Positions 15,501 through 23,302 of a stretch of 34,065 nt of DNA are shown here, piece after piece (the stretch's first letter is position 1; each line of letters opens with the position of its first letter). The DNA is from Scatomorpha merdigallinarum (lineage in GTDB: Bacteria > Bacillota > Clostridia > Oscillospirales > Oscillospiraceae), in the NCBI GenBank assembly GCA_018710885.1, contig DVJA01000054.1, positions 1-34,065 of the forward strand. Direction: 5' to 3'. The notes under the pieces were generated by a model, which had not been told where the DNA came from, did no database searches, and saw only the letters and a list, made by a program, of their open reading frames with translations. Position numbers and translations under genes: made by a program.

Positions 15501-15994
15501 AGGTCATGCAGGACTACTTCACCCACCGCAAGGAGTACGGCTACATCATGCGCATGGGCAGCCACGTCTTCTTCGACGGCCTGGCCGAGGGCGAGACGAC
15601 CACCATCAACATAGAGGACGGCAAGACCCTGGTTATCAAGTACCTGGGTCTCGGCGACAAGAACGAGGACGGCACCCGCAACGTGGTCTTCGAGCTCAAT
15701 GGCTCCCGCCGCGAAGTCGCCGTCAACGACCCCACCGCCGCCGACACGGCAAAGAAGGTCGCCATGGCCGACCCCGAAGACAAGGGCCAGGTCGGCGCGT
15801 CCATACCCGGCATGGTCAGCAAGGTCGCCGTCAAGCCCGGCGAGCAGGTCAAGGTCAACCAGGTCCTGGCTATTATCGAGGCCATGAAGATGGAGACCAG
15901 CGTTGTGGCCCGCATAGACGGCAAGGTCGGCGAGGTTCTGATCGAGCCCGGCAAGACCGTAAAGGCCGGCGAACTGCTGATGACAATAGTGTAA
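12563..15994 (+). CDS. pyc: Pyruvate carboxylase
   Basis: A 1143-residue biotin enzyme that carboxylates pyruvate to oxaloacetate, replenishing the TCA cycle and aspartate pool. Residues 1-450 are the biotin carboxylase, with the ATP-grasp glycine loop KAAAGGGGRGMR and EMNPRIQVEHTVTE. From about 530, LLITDTTMRDAHQS begins the TIM-barrel carboxyltransferase, with CVKDMSGLLKPYAA and HLHTHNTTDNQ as metal and substrate motifs. The C-terminus is the biotin carrier domain, with the biotinylated lysine in EAMKMET at about 1109. The start chosen is TTG at 12563-12565, with AGGAG 9 bases before it. The ATG at 12554 abuts AGGAG and cannot use it. The gene stands alone between direct repeats A and B and has a plausible -10 (12505-12510) but no clear -35. 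Confidence 0.97.
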   Translation: MQELHTFKKVMAANRGEIAIRIFRACYDLGLRTVAIYSKEDMMNLFRTKADESYLIGEHLSPLGAYLAIDEIIALAKKRGVDAIHPGYGFLSENAAFAKACEDAGIKFIGPPSHVLAKMGDKLEAKKIAVSCGVPTVPGTREPLKDAAEAEAKAQEFGFPVILKAAAGGGGRGMRLCQKLEEVAPAFELVSSEARKAFGDDSIFMEKYLVEPKHIEVQILADEHGNVRHLGERDCSLQRRYQKVVEFCPAWSVDEKVREALRADAVKIAEAVGYVNAGTVEFLVDRDGHHYFIEMNPRIQVEHTVTEMVTGIDLVRAQILIAEGATVAHPEIGLEKQSDLYMNGYSIQCRVTTEDPKNNFAPDNGKIVSYRSGGGFGVRLDGGNAAAGAEISPYYDSLLVKVTTWDRTFEAVCRKARRAINEEHVRGVKTNISFVTNILNHPTFIAGKCHTKFIDETPELFDINESRDRATRVLRYIANIQVAKPDAQRREYTTPRYPVATREITRKDGLKELLDTKGPEAVSKWVMEQKKLLITDTTMRDAHQSLLSTRMRTRDMVKGAEGTADFLADCFSLEMWGGATFDTAYRFLYESPWERLIMLREKIPNIPFQMLLRGSNLVGYASYPDNLVNAFIEESAKYGIDVFRVFDSLNWIPSMETAMEAVLKTGKILEATVCYTGDILDPKRDKYTLKYYVDFAKELERRGAHMICVKDMSGLLKPYAAKKLIKALKEEVGVPIHLHTHNTTDNQIAAYLLAAEAGVDIVDCAIGPLSSLTSQPSLNSLVEAMRGTERDTGLPTDGLQKLADYWSDVRERYGSFDKGLRTPVTDIYRYEIPGGQYTNLQPQVEALGLGQRFDEVKEMFRTVNDMLGDIIKVTPSSKMVGDLAIFMVQNDLTPENIVERGESLAFPDSVVSYFKGMMGQPPCGFPEDLQRVVLKGEEPITCRPGDLLSPVDWDEIKAEVSKYTDNIDRKGLISYAMYPKVMQDYFTHRKEYGYIMRMGSHVFFDGLAEGETTTINIEDGKTLVIKYLGLGDKNEDGTRNVVFELNGSRREVAVNDPTAADTAKKVAMADPEDKGQVGASIPGMVSKVAVKPGEQVKVNQVLAIIEAMKMETSVVARIDGKVGEVLIEPGKTVKAGELLMTIV

Positions 15995-16061
15995 TTACAC
16001 GGCGGGGGAGCGGGTGGCACGTCGCCGGACGTGGGCGGTGGCATTAGGTAATGCTGCAATC

Positions 16062-16103
16062 CTGAGAGGTTTCTTTTTGTCTTGTCAAAAAGAAACCCCT
16101 CAG
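16062..16103 (+). repeat. 18-base-pair conserved hairpin of repeat copy B
   Basis: Arms CTGAGAGGTTTCTTTTTG and CAAAAAGAAACCCCTCAG pair over 18 positions, with one A-C mismatch, around TCTTGT. Several positions differ from copies A and C on both arms in a matching way. Confidence 0.75.
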
Positions 16104-16555
16104 ACTCCAAAGAGAAAACCGCTTTGGTGCGGACTTGTACGCAAGGGTGCTTCGTATCTCGGGCTGGCAGAAGCGTTCAGGTGGGCATCCCTAAACTTTA
16201 ATTTAGTTCCACCATCGCCGACCGCAGTTTCGCTTCGCGGCCGCTGACGGGTTAACACGGGACGTTGCCGTGCGTGGGTGCGGATGAGTGTCACAGCCGG
16301 TAAGACCGGCGTTGCCCGGGGTGGGTGCGGCTTTTACCGCACGCCTCGCTTCGCTGGCGTGCTGGGTGTTGCTGCTGGGTACGTTCTGCACCCACTATTT
16401 TCACCTTATAAACAACAACCGGCAACCACGTTCGACCAACGCAGCCAACCCCCTGGGGCTTGCGCCCAACCTTGCATACTTCTTCCCTACACCAACGTAC
16501 CCTCCCGCACACGTGCTGGGGGTTGCTGGTGGGTAGGTTCTGCACCGAGCCGTAG

Positions 16556-16577
16556 GGGACGGCGTCCTCGACGTCCC
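16556..16577. repeat. Short palindromic repeat with TCCT loop
   Basis: Identical to the element at 11754-11775 (GGGACGGCG, TCCT, CGACGTCCC), but placed near the end of copy B rather than near its start. Confidence 0.7.
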
Positions 16578-16623
16578 GTGGGTACGATTCTACGCCATTA
16601 CGTACCCATACCGCGCCTCGTAA

Positions 16624-16645
16624 GGCGCACCGTCCTCGGTGCGCC
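16624..16645. repeat. Short palindromic repeat with TCCT loop, different arms
   Basis: GGCGCACCG, the loop TCCT and CGGTGCGCC pair perfectly. Loop and leading CGTAA match the other elements while the arms are unrelated in sequence. Confidence 0.65.
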
Positions 16646-16743
16646 GCCGTTGGATTCTACGCCACCACATATGACTACCGCATGCACGGCTGCGATTCGT
16701 GCAAACACACTCACACAAAACCTATCATAAGGACACCTGCCAC

Positions 16744-18207
16744 ATGAAACTCTATCTCACAGGCACAGACAACAAATACGCCGCTGAACAGACGCTGCTT
16801 ACGCTCTTTCCCTCCGAACGGCCCGAGTATCCTGAGGGCGAACCGGAGGGGGATCGTTGCGAGATAAGCGTCACGCGCGGCGGCAAATACGCCGTGTGTA
16901 CGGCGAAGCTGGTGCGGGGCGGCGAGGTATATCACGGCGTCGCCCGCGCCGGGCTGGATAAAATGAGCGACAGGGACGCCGAGGCTCACTACAATAACCG
17001 CATAGTCAAGCTCGCCTTTTACCGTGCGGCGCTCGCCTCCGGTGTTAAGGAGCCCGTCTGGGGCTGCCTTACCGGTGTGCGCCCCGCGAAACTCATGAGC
17101 GCCTATCTGCGCGAAGGCCTCTCACCGCGCGCCGCCCGGGGCCAGTTCATGCGCGAATACTTCGTGCAGCCTGAACGCGCGCAGCTCTGCCTGGACGCGG
17201 CGCTATATTCCGAGCGCGAGAGCGCGATGCTGGAATCGCGCGACGTCTGTCTCTATGTCGGCATACCATTCTGCCCGACGCGCTGTGCGTACTGTTCGTT
17301 TGTTAGCCAGAGTGTGGAGAAGTCCATGAAGCTTGTGCCGCGGTTCCTCGACGCGCTCTGGCAGGATATAGCCGCCACGGGCAAAGCGGTGAAAAGGGCC
17401 GGGCTGCGTCCGGTCGCGCTCTATATGGGCGGCGGCACGCCGACGACGCTCAACGCATCGCAGCTCGACGAGCTGTGTACGCGGCTCGCGGACAGCTTCG
17501 ACCTCACACACCTGCGCGAGTACACCGTGGAGGCCGGGCGGCCGGACACGATAACGCGCGACAAACTCGAAGTGCTGAAAAATCACGGCGTGCGCCGCGT
17601 GAGCGTGAACCCGCAGACTATGTCGGACAGCGTGCTCGAGGCCATAGGCCGCAGGCACACGGCCCGGGACATAGTTGACGCGCTCGAGCTCGTGCGCTCT
17701 GTGGGTGGCTTTGACGTGAACATGGACTTGATTGCCGGCCTGCCCACGGATACGCCGGAGGGTTTCAGCGCCACGCTCACGCGCGTGCTCGAATTGGACC
17801 CCGAGAACGTCACCGTCCACACGCTCTCGCTCAAGCGCGGCAGTACGCTGACGGTGAACGGCGCGGCGCTGCCAGAAGCCGCCGAGGTGGGTCAGATGCT
17901 CTCCGATGCGCTAGAACGCCTGCCCGCTCACGGCTATGAGCCGTACTACCTCTACCGCCAGAAGTACATGGCGGGCGGCTTTGAAAACGTGGGCTGGACG
18001 AAGCCCGGGCACGAAAGCCCCTACAACATCTGCATAATGGAAGAGCTGTGCGGCATAATCTCAATGGGCGCGGGCGGCTCCACAAAACTGGTTGCTCCGG
18101 GGAAGATAAAGCGTTTCTTCGCGCCCAAGTACCCACTGGAATACATAAACGCGGCAGATGAGATCTGCTCCGGCAAGGAAAGGATAATTGATTTCTATGG
18201 CCTTTGA
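16744..18207 (+). CDS. hemZ: HemZ-type coproporphyrinogen dehydrogenase (radical SAM)
   Basis: A 487-residue HemN-like radical SAM protein. The 4Fe-4S motif CX3CX2C is in PFCPTRCAYCSF, at about residue 177. It is preceded by an N-terminal domain of about 165 residues with GCLTGVRPAKL, typical of HemZ. YMGGGTPTTL and DLIAGLPTDT are conserved radical-SAM stretches. HemZ is assigned to oxygen-independent oxidation of coproporphyrinogen III, but many members in gut Clostridia lack other heme genes, so the substrate is uncertain. The start at 16744 follows AAGGAC; an upstream in-frame ATG at 16699 lies in repeat-like sequence. It overlaps the next gene. Confidence 0.9.
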   Translation: MKLYLTGTDNKYAAEQTLLTLFPSERPEYPEGEPEGDRCEISVTRGGKYAVCTAKLVRGGEVYHGVARAGLDKMSDRDAEAHYNNRIVKLAFYRAALASGVKEPVWGCLTGVRPAKLMSAYLREGLSPRAARGQFMREYFVQPERAQLCLDAALYSERESAMLESRDVCLYVGIPFCPTRCAYCSFVSQSVEKSMKLVPRFLDALWQDIAATGKAVKRAGLRPVALYMGGGTPTTLNASQLDELCTRLADSFDLTHLREYTVEAGRPDTITRDKLEVLKNHGVRRVSVNPQTMSDSVLEAIGRRHTARDIVDALELVRSVGGFDVNMDLIAGLPTDTPEGFSATLTRVLELDPENVTVHTLSLKRGSTLTVNGAALPEAAEVGQMLSDALERLPAHGYEPYYLYRQKYMAGGFENVGWTKPGHESPYNICIMEELCGIISMGAGGSTKLVAPGKIKRFFAPKYPLEYINAADEICSGKERIIDFYGL

Positions 18208-19132
18208 CCTCAACGAAATAAACTACCGCACCGTGGCAGACCCAAAGGGCTTCCTCGCCGACTGCGACGCGAAGTACGCCGCCAAAATCTCCCGTGCTGC
18301 GGACATGATAAGTGAGAACCGCAAAAAAAGCCCCATAGTCCTGCTCTCAGGACCCTCGGGCTCGGGCAAGACCACCACGGCCCAAAAGATAGAAGAGGAG
18401 CTTACCCACCGCGGGATAAAGAGCTACACCATAAGCCTCGACAACTACTTCAAAACCGTAGACCCCAAAACCGCTCCGCGCACCGCCGACGGCGATTACG
18501 ACTTCGAGAGCCCGAAGTGCCTGGATATGGAGCTCCTGAACGAGCACTTCACAAAGCTCGCCAACGGTGAGCGCATCTACGTGCCGAAGTATGAGTTTTC
18601 GCGCAAGATGCGTGTCATGGAGCCCAGCAAGTCGCTCAAGCTGGGCCCGGACGAGATAGCCATTTTCGAGGGCATACACGCCCTCAATGACGAGATAGCC
18701 GGGCCGCATCCCGACGCTTTCAAGCTCTATATTTCCGCGCGCAGCAACGTGGAGTTCAACGGCCAGGTGGTGTTTAAGGGCACCTGGATACGCCTGGTGC
18801 GCCGAACGGTGCGCGACAAGCTCTTCCGGGCCTATGACCCTGCCTCCACGCTCGCCATGTGGGCCAACGTGCGCCGGGGTGAGAAGCTCTACATCTCACC
18901 CTATAAGAACAAGGCCAACCTCATGCTGGACACCGCGCTCGAGTACGAGCTGCCCGTCATGAACAGCGTGGCCACCGAGCTCTTTTCCTCCATACCGGAG
19001 GGCATAGAGCGCTACGAGGAGCTGCGTCAGGTCCTGCCCGCCATACAGCTCTTCGGGCACATAGAGGAGAGCCTTGTCGCCCCGAACTCGCTCGTGCGCG
19101 AGTTCATAGGCGGCGGCGTCTACGAGCAGTGA
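18197..19132 (+). CDS. Uridine kinase-like nucleoside kinase (P-loop)
   Basis: A 311-residue protein of the phosphoribulokinase/uridine kinase family. Walker A GPSGSGKTT is at about residues 52-60, then ISLDNYFK (the substrate-binding DxYY-like stretch), DFESPKCLDMELL and IFEGIHALND. This class in Clostridia sometimes has an added N-terminal TGS/threonyl-tRNA-synthetase-like part; here it is absent. The ATG at 18197 is taken; a TTG at 18188 would add three residues. It starts inside the end of hemZ, and its stop overlaps the GTG of the next gene, so the three genes are one translated unit. Confidence 0.85.
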   Translation: MAFDLNEINYRTVADPKGFLADCDAKYAAKISRAADMISENRKKSPIVLLSGPSGSGKTTTAQKIEEELTHRGIKSYTISLDNYFKTVDPKTAPRTADGDYDFESPKCLDMELLNEHFTKLANGERIYVPKYEFSRKMRVMEPSKSLKLGPDEIAIFEGIHALNDEIAGPHPDAFKLYISARSNVEFNGQVVFKGTWIRLVRRTVRDKLFRAYDPASTLAMWANVRRGEKLYISPYKNKANLMLDTALEYELPVMNSVATELFSSIPEGIERYEELRQVLPAIQLFGHIEESLVAPNSLVREFIGGGVYEQ

Positions 19133-19635
19133 CACCGTCCAAAATACGCGCTCAATGTCCGGGGCGATATATCCACGCGGCATACGCCCTGGCGCTCGGA
19201 CTTGCAACCGGCGTTATAATACGCCTGCTGGATATGCACACGGAAAACGCGGGGAACATCTTCTCACAGCTCTCAGTGTGGATACTCATCTGCACGGCGC
19301 TCGCCGTATTCAGCGCGAACCCGCGCCTGGCCGCTCTGAAGGCTTTCGCCTTCTGCGCCGGCATGCTTGTGACGTACTACCTGACGGCGCAGCTCACGGG
19401 CGGCGTGTGGTCGATGAGCTTTGCCCTCGGCTGGGCGGCGGTGAGCCTGATTGCGCTCCCAGCGGGGTACATAGCCTGGTACGCGCGCGGCAGCGGCGTT
19501 GTAGCCGCGGCTATAGGGGCGGGCATTATCGCGGTCATGCTGGCCGCGGAGTGGCTGCTCTTTGACCGGCTGCGTGTTTCCGACCTGTTCTGTGCTGCGG
19601 CCTGTGCGCTGGTGGTGTTCTATAGGAAAAAGTAA
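19129..19635 (+). CDS. Small multi-pass membrane protein, unknown function
   Basis: A 168-residue hydrophobic protein I do not recognise. About five or six membrane segments can be drawn, near residues 13-33, 45-63, 68-88, 93-116, 120-142 and 147-165, with a short basic C-terminus (YRKK). It has no obvious catalytic or transport motif. The GTG start overlaps the stop of the nucleoside kinase gene (GTGA), which makes the start and co-translation fairly firm. A terminator follows directly. The association with hemZ and the kinase gives no clear function. Confidence 0.75.
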   Translation: MTPSKIRAQCPGRYIHAAYALALGLATGVIIRLLDMHTENAGNIFSQLSVWILICTALAVFSANPRLAALKAFAFCAGMLVTYYLTAQLTGGVWSMSFALGWAAVSLIALPAGYIAWYARGSGVVAAAIGAGIIAVMLAAEWLLFDRLRVSDLFCAAACALVVFYRKK

Positions 19636-19660
19636 AGCGCCTCAAACGAGGCGCTTTTTA
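19634..19660 (+). terminator. Terminator of the hemZ operon
   Basis: AAAGCGCCTC and GAGGCGCTTT pair perfectly around AAAC and run into TTTTTA, starting within the stop codon of the membrane protein gene. Confidence 0.85.
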
Positions 19661-19669
19661 TGTGCGCGT

Positions 19670-19699
19670 AAAAAACCGCCCCGGAATTCCGGGGCGGTT
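19670..19699 (-). terminator. Terminator of the 5'-nucleotidase gene
   Basis: AACCGCCCCGG and its complement form an 11-base-pair stem with loop AATT, followed on the minus strand by a run of T. Confidence 0.85.
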
Positions 19700-19720
19700 C
19701 GCGTTTTGGAAAGTTGCGGC

Positions 19721-22048
19721 TCAGGCAGCGACGGCGTCCTCAGCGGCGGCGTCGAAGAGACGCACCAGGACGGTGGCGCACATGGCGCGGGTAGCGCTGC
19801 CGGCGGGATCGAACTCGGTGTCGCTCACGCCGTTCATGAGGCCGGACTCAGTGCAGTAGGCAACGGCGTCAACGGCGTCCGCGGAGACGGCGTCGGCATC
19901 GGCCCAGGTGAGCTCGGCAGTCTCAGGAGCCTCAACGCCGGTGTAGAGCTCGTAGGCGTAGAGCATCTCGGCGAGCTCCTCACGGGTGATGACGGTCTCG
20001 GCGTCAAAGGTCTCGCCTTCGAAGCCTTCGAGCAGGCCGTTCTGGGAGGCCCAGACCAGGGCGTCGGCGTACCAGGCGTCGTCAGCTACGTCGGTGAAGA
20101 GCTCGCTCGCGGAGCCTTCGACCTCGGGGCTGCCCTCGAGCTGGTAGACCATAGCCACGAGCATGCCGCGGGTGACCTCAGTGTTGGGGGCGAACTCGGT
20201 GTCGCTCACACCGACCATCAGGCCGTTCTCGTAAGCGGCAACAACGTACTCATAGTACCAGGCGTCCTCGGCCACGTCGGTGAAGAAGCCTTCCTCAACG
20301 GGCTCGGTGAGGACAGTGATGCGGCCCTGGGGCTCGGCGTACTCCTCGGGGACGACGCCGTTCAGGGTCTCGGTGATGTAGTTGATGAGGACCTCGTTGT
20401 CGAGCATGGTCTCGTCAGCAAGGATGGTGTTGTCCATGAACATGTTGATGCCGTCGCCGCCCTCCTTGAGCATGTAGTTGTGGCTGGCAACGGTGTAGGT
20501 GGCGGTCAGGTCGATGGGCTCACCGTTGACCATGACGTCCTTGACGCGGCGCTCGCCGGAAACGCCGGTGAACATGCCGGCATCATCGGTGGTGACGGTG
20601 CTGGGTATGGTGGTGTCGATAGTGTAGCTCAGGCCGGAGACCTGCAGGAAGCCGCCGCTCTCGCCGGGGCAGGAAGCAGCGCCCATTTCGAGGGCGTCAA
20701 CGATCTCCTGACCGGTGGCCTCGACAACGCAGAGCATGTTGCTGTAGGGGTGGACATTGATGATCTGGCCGTAGGTGATATCACCGGCGGGGATGTCGGC
20801 ACGGATGCCGCCGCCGTTGACAAGGCCGATATCGGCGTTGCCCATCACGCGGTAAGCGTCGGCGCACAGGTCGCCGAGGTTGGTTTCCTGGTTACGGATG
20901 AGGCGGGTGCCGTTGTCGTCGTTGATGCGCAGGGTGACGTCGGTCTCGGCGACTACGGTGTTGAGCTCAGCTTCGTTCTCAGCGACGAGCTGGGCAATGA
21001 CGGTATCGACGTCGGCGTCGGTAGCGGTGTAGCTGCCGGCAGCGACGAGCTCGGTGGTGATGGTGCCGTCAGCGGCAATGGTCATCACGCCGAAGTTTTC
21101 AAACTTGGTGCCGGTGGAGGTCAGGACGACGGGCTCGCCGTCGGCGCCGTTAACGGTCTGGGAAGCGATGGTGCTGTGGCTGTGGCCGTCCAGGAAGGCG
21201 TCAAGGCCGCTGACCTGGGGGATGATCTCGGTGCTCATCCAGGGGCTGCTCTCGGTGTCGATGCCGAGGTGGCCAACGGCGACGACGTAATCGGCGCCCT
21301 CGGCCTTGGCGGCGTCAACAGCGGACTGGACCATCTCAGCGAGGTTGTCGCCGGAGAAGCCGTAAATCCACTCGCCGTTCTCGTCCTGGAAGTAGCTCGG
21401 GGTGGACTTGGTGTAAGTCTCGGGAGTGGTGATACCTATGTAAGCGACCTGGGTGTCGCCGTAGGTGATCATCTTGTAGGGCTCGAAGACGAGCTCACCG
21501 GTGCGCAGGTCAACGAAGTTGCAGCTCACATAGCCGCACTCGAGCATGCCGGCCAGCTCCATGAAGCGATCCATGCCGTAGTCGAACTCGTGGTTGCCCA
21601 TGGTGGCAACGTCGTAGCCGACAGCGTTCATGATTTCGACAGGGGCCTCGCCGTTGGTCAGAGTGCCGTAGGGGCCGCCCTGGATGGCGTCGCCGATGTC
21701 AACGATGGTGACGTAGTTGCCGGCAGCTTCCTGCTCGGCGGCGTAAGCCGCGAGGTTGGAATAACCGAAGTCTCCATCGATGGCGCAGTGAACGTCGTTG
21801 GTGTAGAGGACAACGATGTCACCGGTGGCGGCGGGAGTCTCCTCGGTGGGCTCCTCAGTGGCTTCCGGAGTTTCCTCAGCAGGCTCCTCAGTGGCCTCGG
21901 GAGTCTCCTCAGCGGGGGTCTCCGCAGGCTCGCCATTCTCGGTGGTCGTGGTGTCGTCAGCGGCGACAGTGTCATCGACCGCCAGAGCGCCGCCGCAAAG
22001 GGCGAACACCATGACGAGAGCGAGGAAAACAGATAACAGCTTTTTCAT
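19721..22048 (-). CDS. Secreted 5'-nucleotidase / metallophosphatase with SLH domains
   Basis: A 775-residue exported protein. A signal peptide (1-23) ends in ALA. Residues 24-75 are a T/E/P-rich linker with an 11-residue repeat. The metallophosphatase domain shows its ligands: TNDVH (D85, H87), DIGD (D120), GNHE (N152, H153), VGHLG (H260) and GHSH (H289, H291). The C-terminal nucleotidase domain has NGGGIRADIPAGDITYG. The last 190 residues hold three surface-layer homology repeats, beginning FTDVAEDAWYYEYV and FTDVADDAWYADAL, which anchor proteins to the cell wall. The likely role is salvage of phosphate and nucleosides from extracellular nucleotides, as with UshA. ATG with AAGGAG 8 bases before. 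Codon use is strongly biased to GC endings, suggesting high expression. Confidence 0.94.
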   Translation of the reverse strand: MKKLLSVFLALVMVFALCGGALAVDDTVAADDTTTTENGEPAETPAEETPEATEEPAEETPEATEEPTEETPAATGDIVVLYTNDVHCAIDGDFGYSNLAAYAAEQEAAGNYVTIVDIGDAIQGGPYGTLTNGEAPVEIMNAVGYDVATMGNHEFDYGMDRFMELAGMLECGYVSCNFVDLRTGELVFEPYKMITYGDTQVAYIGITTPETYTKSTPSYFQDENGEWIYGFSGDNLAEMVQSAVDAAKAEGADYVVAVGHLGIDTESSPWMSTEIIPQVSGLDAFLDGHSHSTIASQTVNGADGEPVVLTSTGTKFENFGVMTIAADGTITTELVAAGSYTATDADVDTVIAQLVAENEAELNTVVAETDVTLRINDDNGTRLIRNQETNLGDLCADAYRVMGNADIGLVNGGGIRADIPAGDITYGQIINVHPYSNMLCVVEATGQEIVDALEMGAASCPGESGGFLQVSGLSYTIDTTIPSTVTTDDAGMFTGVSGERRVKDVMVNGEPIDLTATYTVASHNYMLKEGGDGINMFMDNTILADETMLDNEVLINYITETLNGVVPEEYAEPQGRITVLTEPVEEGFFTDVAEDAWYYEYVVAAYENGLMVGVSDTEFAPNTEVTRGMLVAMVYQLEGSPEVEGSASELFTDVADDAWYADALVWASQNGLLEGFEGETFDAETVITREELAEMLYAYELYTGVEAPETAELTWADADAVSADAVDAVAYCTESGLMNGVSDTEFDPAGSATRAMCATVLVRLFDAAAEDAVAA
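21827..21910 (-). repeat. 33-base in-frame repeats encoding the acidic linker
   Basis: Residues 47-74 of the nucleotidase are two copies of EETPEATEEP plus one variable residue, and a partial third (EETPAA), encoded by 33-base units. Such tracts often vary in copy number between strains. Confidence 0.75.
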
Positions 22049-22113
22049 ATCGATTCTCCTTCTGTTGTGGTTTCCGCGCGTTCCATATGGTATGGGGCGT
22101 GCTTAACGAGTGT

Positions 22114-22119
22114 ATTATA
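22114..22119 (-). promoter_or_regulatory. -10 element of the 5'-nucleotidase promoter
   Basis: TATAAT on the minus strand lies about 65 bases upstream of the ATG. A weak TTCCAT lies 17 bases further upstream as a -35 candidate. Confidence 0.5.
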
Positions 22120-22206
22120 CTATGCGGCTTTCCAAAATGGAACACCCTATAACGAAAAATCCTGTAAAAAACATGGTTAAGTTCGCGTTAAAACCGGACA
22201 CATGGC

Positions 22207-22235
22207 AAAACCCGCGGCAGCCGGCCACGGGTTTT
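22207..22235. terminator. Terminator downstream of the PhzF-family gene
   Basis: AAAACCCGCGGC and GCCACGGGTTTT pair, with one wobble, around a 5-base loop, 12 bases beyond the stop of the minus-strand PhzF gene. A/T ends on both sides allow action in either direction. Confidence 0.75.
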
Positions 22236-22246
22236 ATATGAAACAA

Positions 22247-23020
22247 TTACAAATTCAGCTCTGCAATGGAGTAGAGCATTGCCCCTCCGGCCAGCTTGCA
22301 GCGGCCGTTTTCAACCGTACACAGCAGCGTGCCGCCGCGTTTGGACGCCTGACGGGCCCGCAGCGTACTCTTACCCAGGCGATCTGCCCAAACTGGCGCG
22401 ATGTGGCAGTGCCCGCTGCCGCATACAGGGTCCTCGGCCACGGCGAGCTTGGGTGCGAAAGAGCGCGAGACGCAGTCGTAATCGGTTCCCGCGGCGGTTA
22501 TGTGCAGCAGCAGCCCGTCGAGCTCCGCAACCAGCGCCTGGTTGACTTCGGCCTCTGCCACATCGGCGGCGCTCTCAAGCTCGCAGACCAGGTCGCGCGC
22601 CATCCACGCGGCCTTGACCGGCTTGCTGATGGCCTTTTCCATGGCCGCGGTCACCTCCGTGGGATGCATCTCATAGGCCGGGAAGTCGAGCTCGTACATG
22701 TCATCCTTGCGGGTTACAATGAGCTCGCCGCTCATGGTGTCAAACACAAAGCGCTCACACTCCGGCTCGACGAAGTTGGCCAGCACAAAGGCGGTGCCCA
22801 GCGTGGCGTGACCGCAGAGGTCGATTTCCCCACCCGGCGTGAACCAGCGCAGGCGCCAGCGCTCGCCCTCGCGCACGGTGAAGGCGGTCTCCGAGAGGTT
22901 GTTTTCCACAGCGATACTCTGCATGAGTGCGTCGGAGGGCCATTCATCCAGGACGCAGACGGCGGCGGGATTGCCCTCAAAGAGCTTTTCGGCAAAGGCG
23001 TCAACGTGGTAGCACTTCAT
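22247..23020 (-). CDS. PhzF family isomerase-like protein
   Basis: A 257-residue protein of the PhzF/YddE fold, related to diaminopimelate epimerase. It starts MKCYHVDAFAEKLFEGNPAAV, the usual opening. NNLSETAF supplies the catalytic glutamate of PhzF, and GEIDLCGHATLGTA and DPVCGSGHCHIAP are the signature loops. No phenazine genes are nearby, so the substrate is unknown, as for most family members. The ATG at 23020 is chosen because GGAGGGAG lies 6 bases before it; an in-frame GTG at 23035 has none. The gene stands alone. Confidence 0.9.
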   Translation of the reverse strand: MKCYHVDAFAEKLFEGNPAAVCVLDEWPSDALMQSIAVENNLSETAFTVREGERWRLRWFTPGGEIDLCGHATLGTAFVLANFVEPECERFVFDTMSGELIVTRKDDMYELDFPAYEMHPTEVTAAMEKAISKPVKAAWMARDLVCELESAADVAEAEVNQALVAELDGLLLHITAAGTDYDCVSRSFAPKLAVAEDPVCGSGHCHIAPVWADRLGKSTLRARQASKRGGTLLCTVENGRCKLAGGAMLYSIAELNL

Positions 23021-23082
23021 ATTATCTCCCTCCACATTAAATATAACGTAATTCTACCAGCGCTCAAGCCATCAAACAACAC

Positions 23083-23111
23083 TTGATTTTTCCCTCCCGG
23101 CCGGGTATAAT
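23083..23111 (+). promoter_or_regulatory. Promoter of tRNA-Ser
   Basis: TTGATT (23083-23088) and TATAAT (23106-23111) are 17 bases apart, with the mature tRNA 5' end 13 bases after the -10. Confidence 0.8.
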
Positions 23112-23123
23112 GTAATGCACTGT

Positions 23124-23212
23124 GCAGCGGTATCGAAGTGGTCATAACGGGGCTGACTCGAAATCAGTTTGCAGGCAACTGCACGTGGGTTCGAATCCCA
23201 CCCGCTGCGCCA
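23124..23212 (+). tRNA. tRNA-Ser (anticodon CGA)
   Basis: The acceptor arms GCAGCGG and CCGCTGC pair fully, with discriminator G and encoded CCA (23210-23212). The anticodon stem CTGA/TCAG closes the loop CTCGAAA with anticodon CGA, which reads UCG. A long variable arm (TTGCAGGCAACTGCA region), typical of tRNA-Ser, and the T-arm GTGGG-TTCGAAT-CCCAC follow. Confidence 0.96.
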
Positions 23213-23238
23213 CGTCGGAGCAAACTGCGCTCCACTAC

Positions 23239-23273
23239 ATTCCCCGGCAACGCCTTTGGCGATGCCGGGGAAT
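23239..23273 (+). terminator. Hairpin after tRNA-Ser, probable terminator
   Basis: ATTCCCCGGCA pairs perfectly with TGCCGGGGAAT, and inside it CGCC pairs with GGCG around TTT. ATTCGTTTTG follows. It probably ends the tRNA transcript. Confidence 0.65.
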
Positions 23274-23302
23274 ATTCGTTTTGCTCCGTTTGCTCCTCCT
23301 TC

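Larger units (their letters stand above)
16013..16695 (+). repeat. Long interspersed repeat, copy B (between pyc and hemZ)
   Basis: A gene-free stretch and second copy of the long repeat, in the same orientation as copy A, starting 19 bases after the pyc stop. It has the start module, the long hairpin with changed arms (16062-16103), a CCGCTTTGGTGCGGACTTGTACG block shared with copy C but absent from A, the TCCCTAAACTT...GGGTTAACACGG block (about 16189-16268), the CAGCCAACCCCCTGGGGCTT block shared with A, and two TCCT-loop palindromes. Compared with A it lacks the first TCCT palindrome and the tRNA-tail-like insert. No promoter for hemZ could be recognised in it. Confidence 0.85.

Noticed and set aside
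12034..16545. Open frames on the minus strand of repeats A and B giving a shared peptide around CKPQGVGCVGRTW
   Set aside because: The peptide similarity follows from nucleotide similarity. Differences between the copies include amino-acid changes such as Cys to Arg, with no excess of silent changes, and the frames lack ribosome-binding sites.
19562..22036. An 824-codon open frame on the plus strand opposite the SLH nucleotidase gene
   Set aside because: It mirrors a gene with strong GC-ending codon bias, which removes stops from the opposite strand. It is rich in G, V, D, E and A without domains, has no ribosome-binding site and runs through the terminators at 19634-19699.
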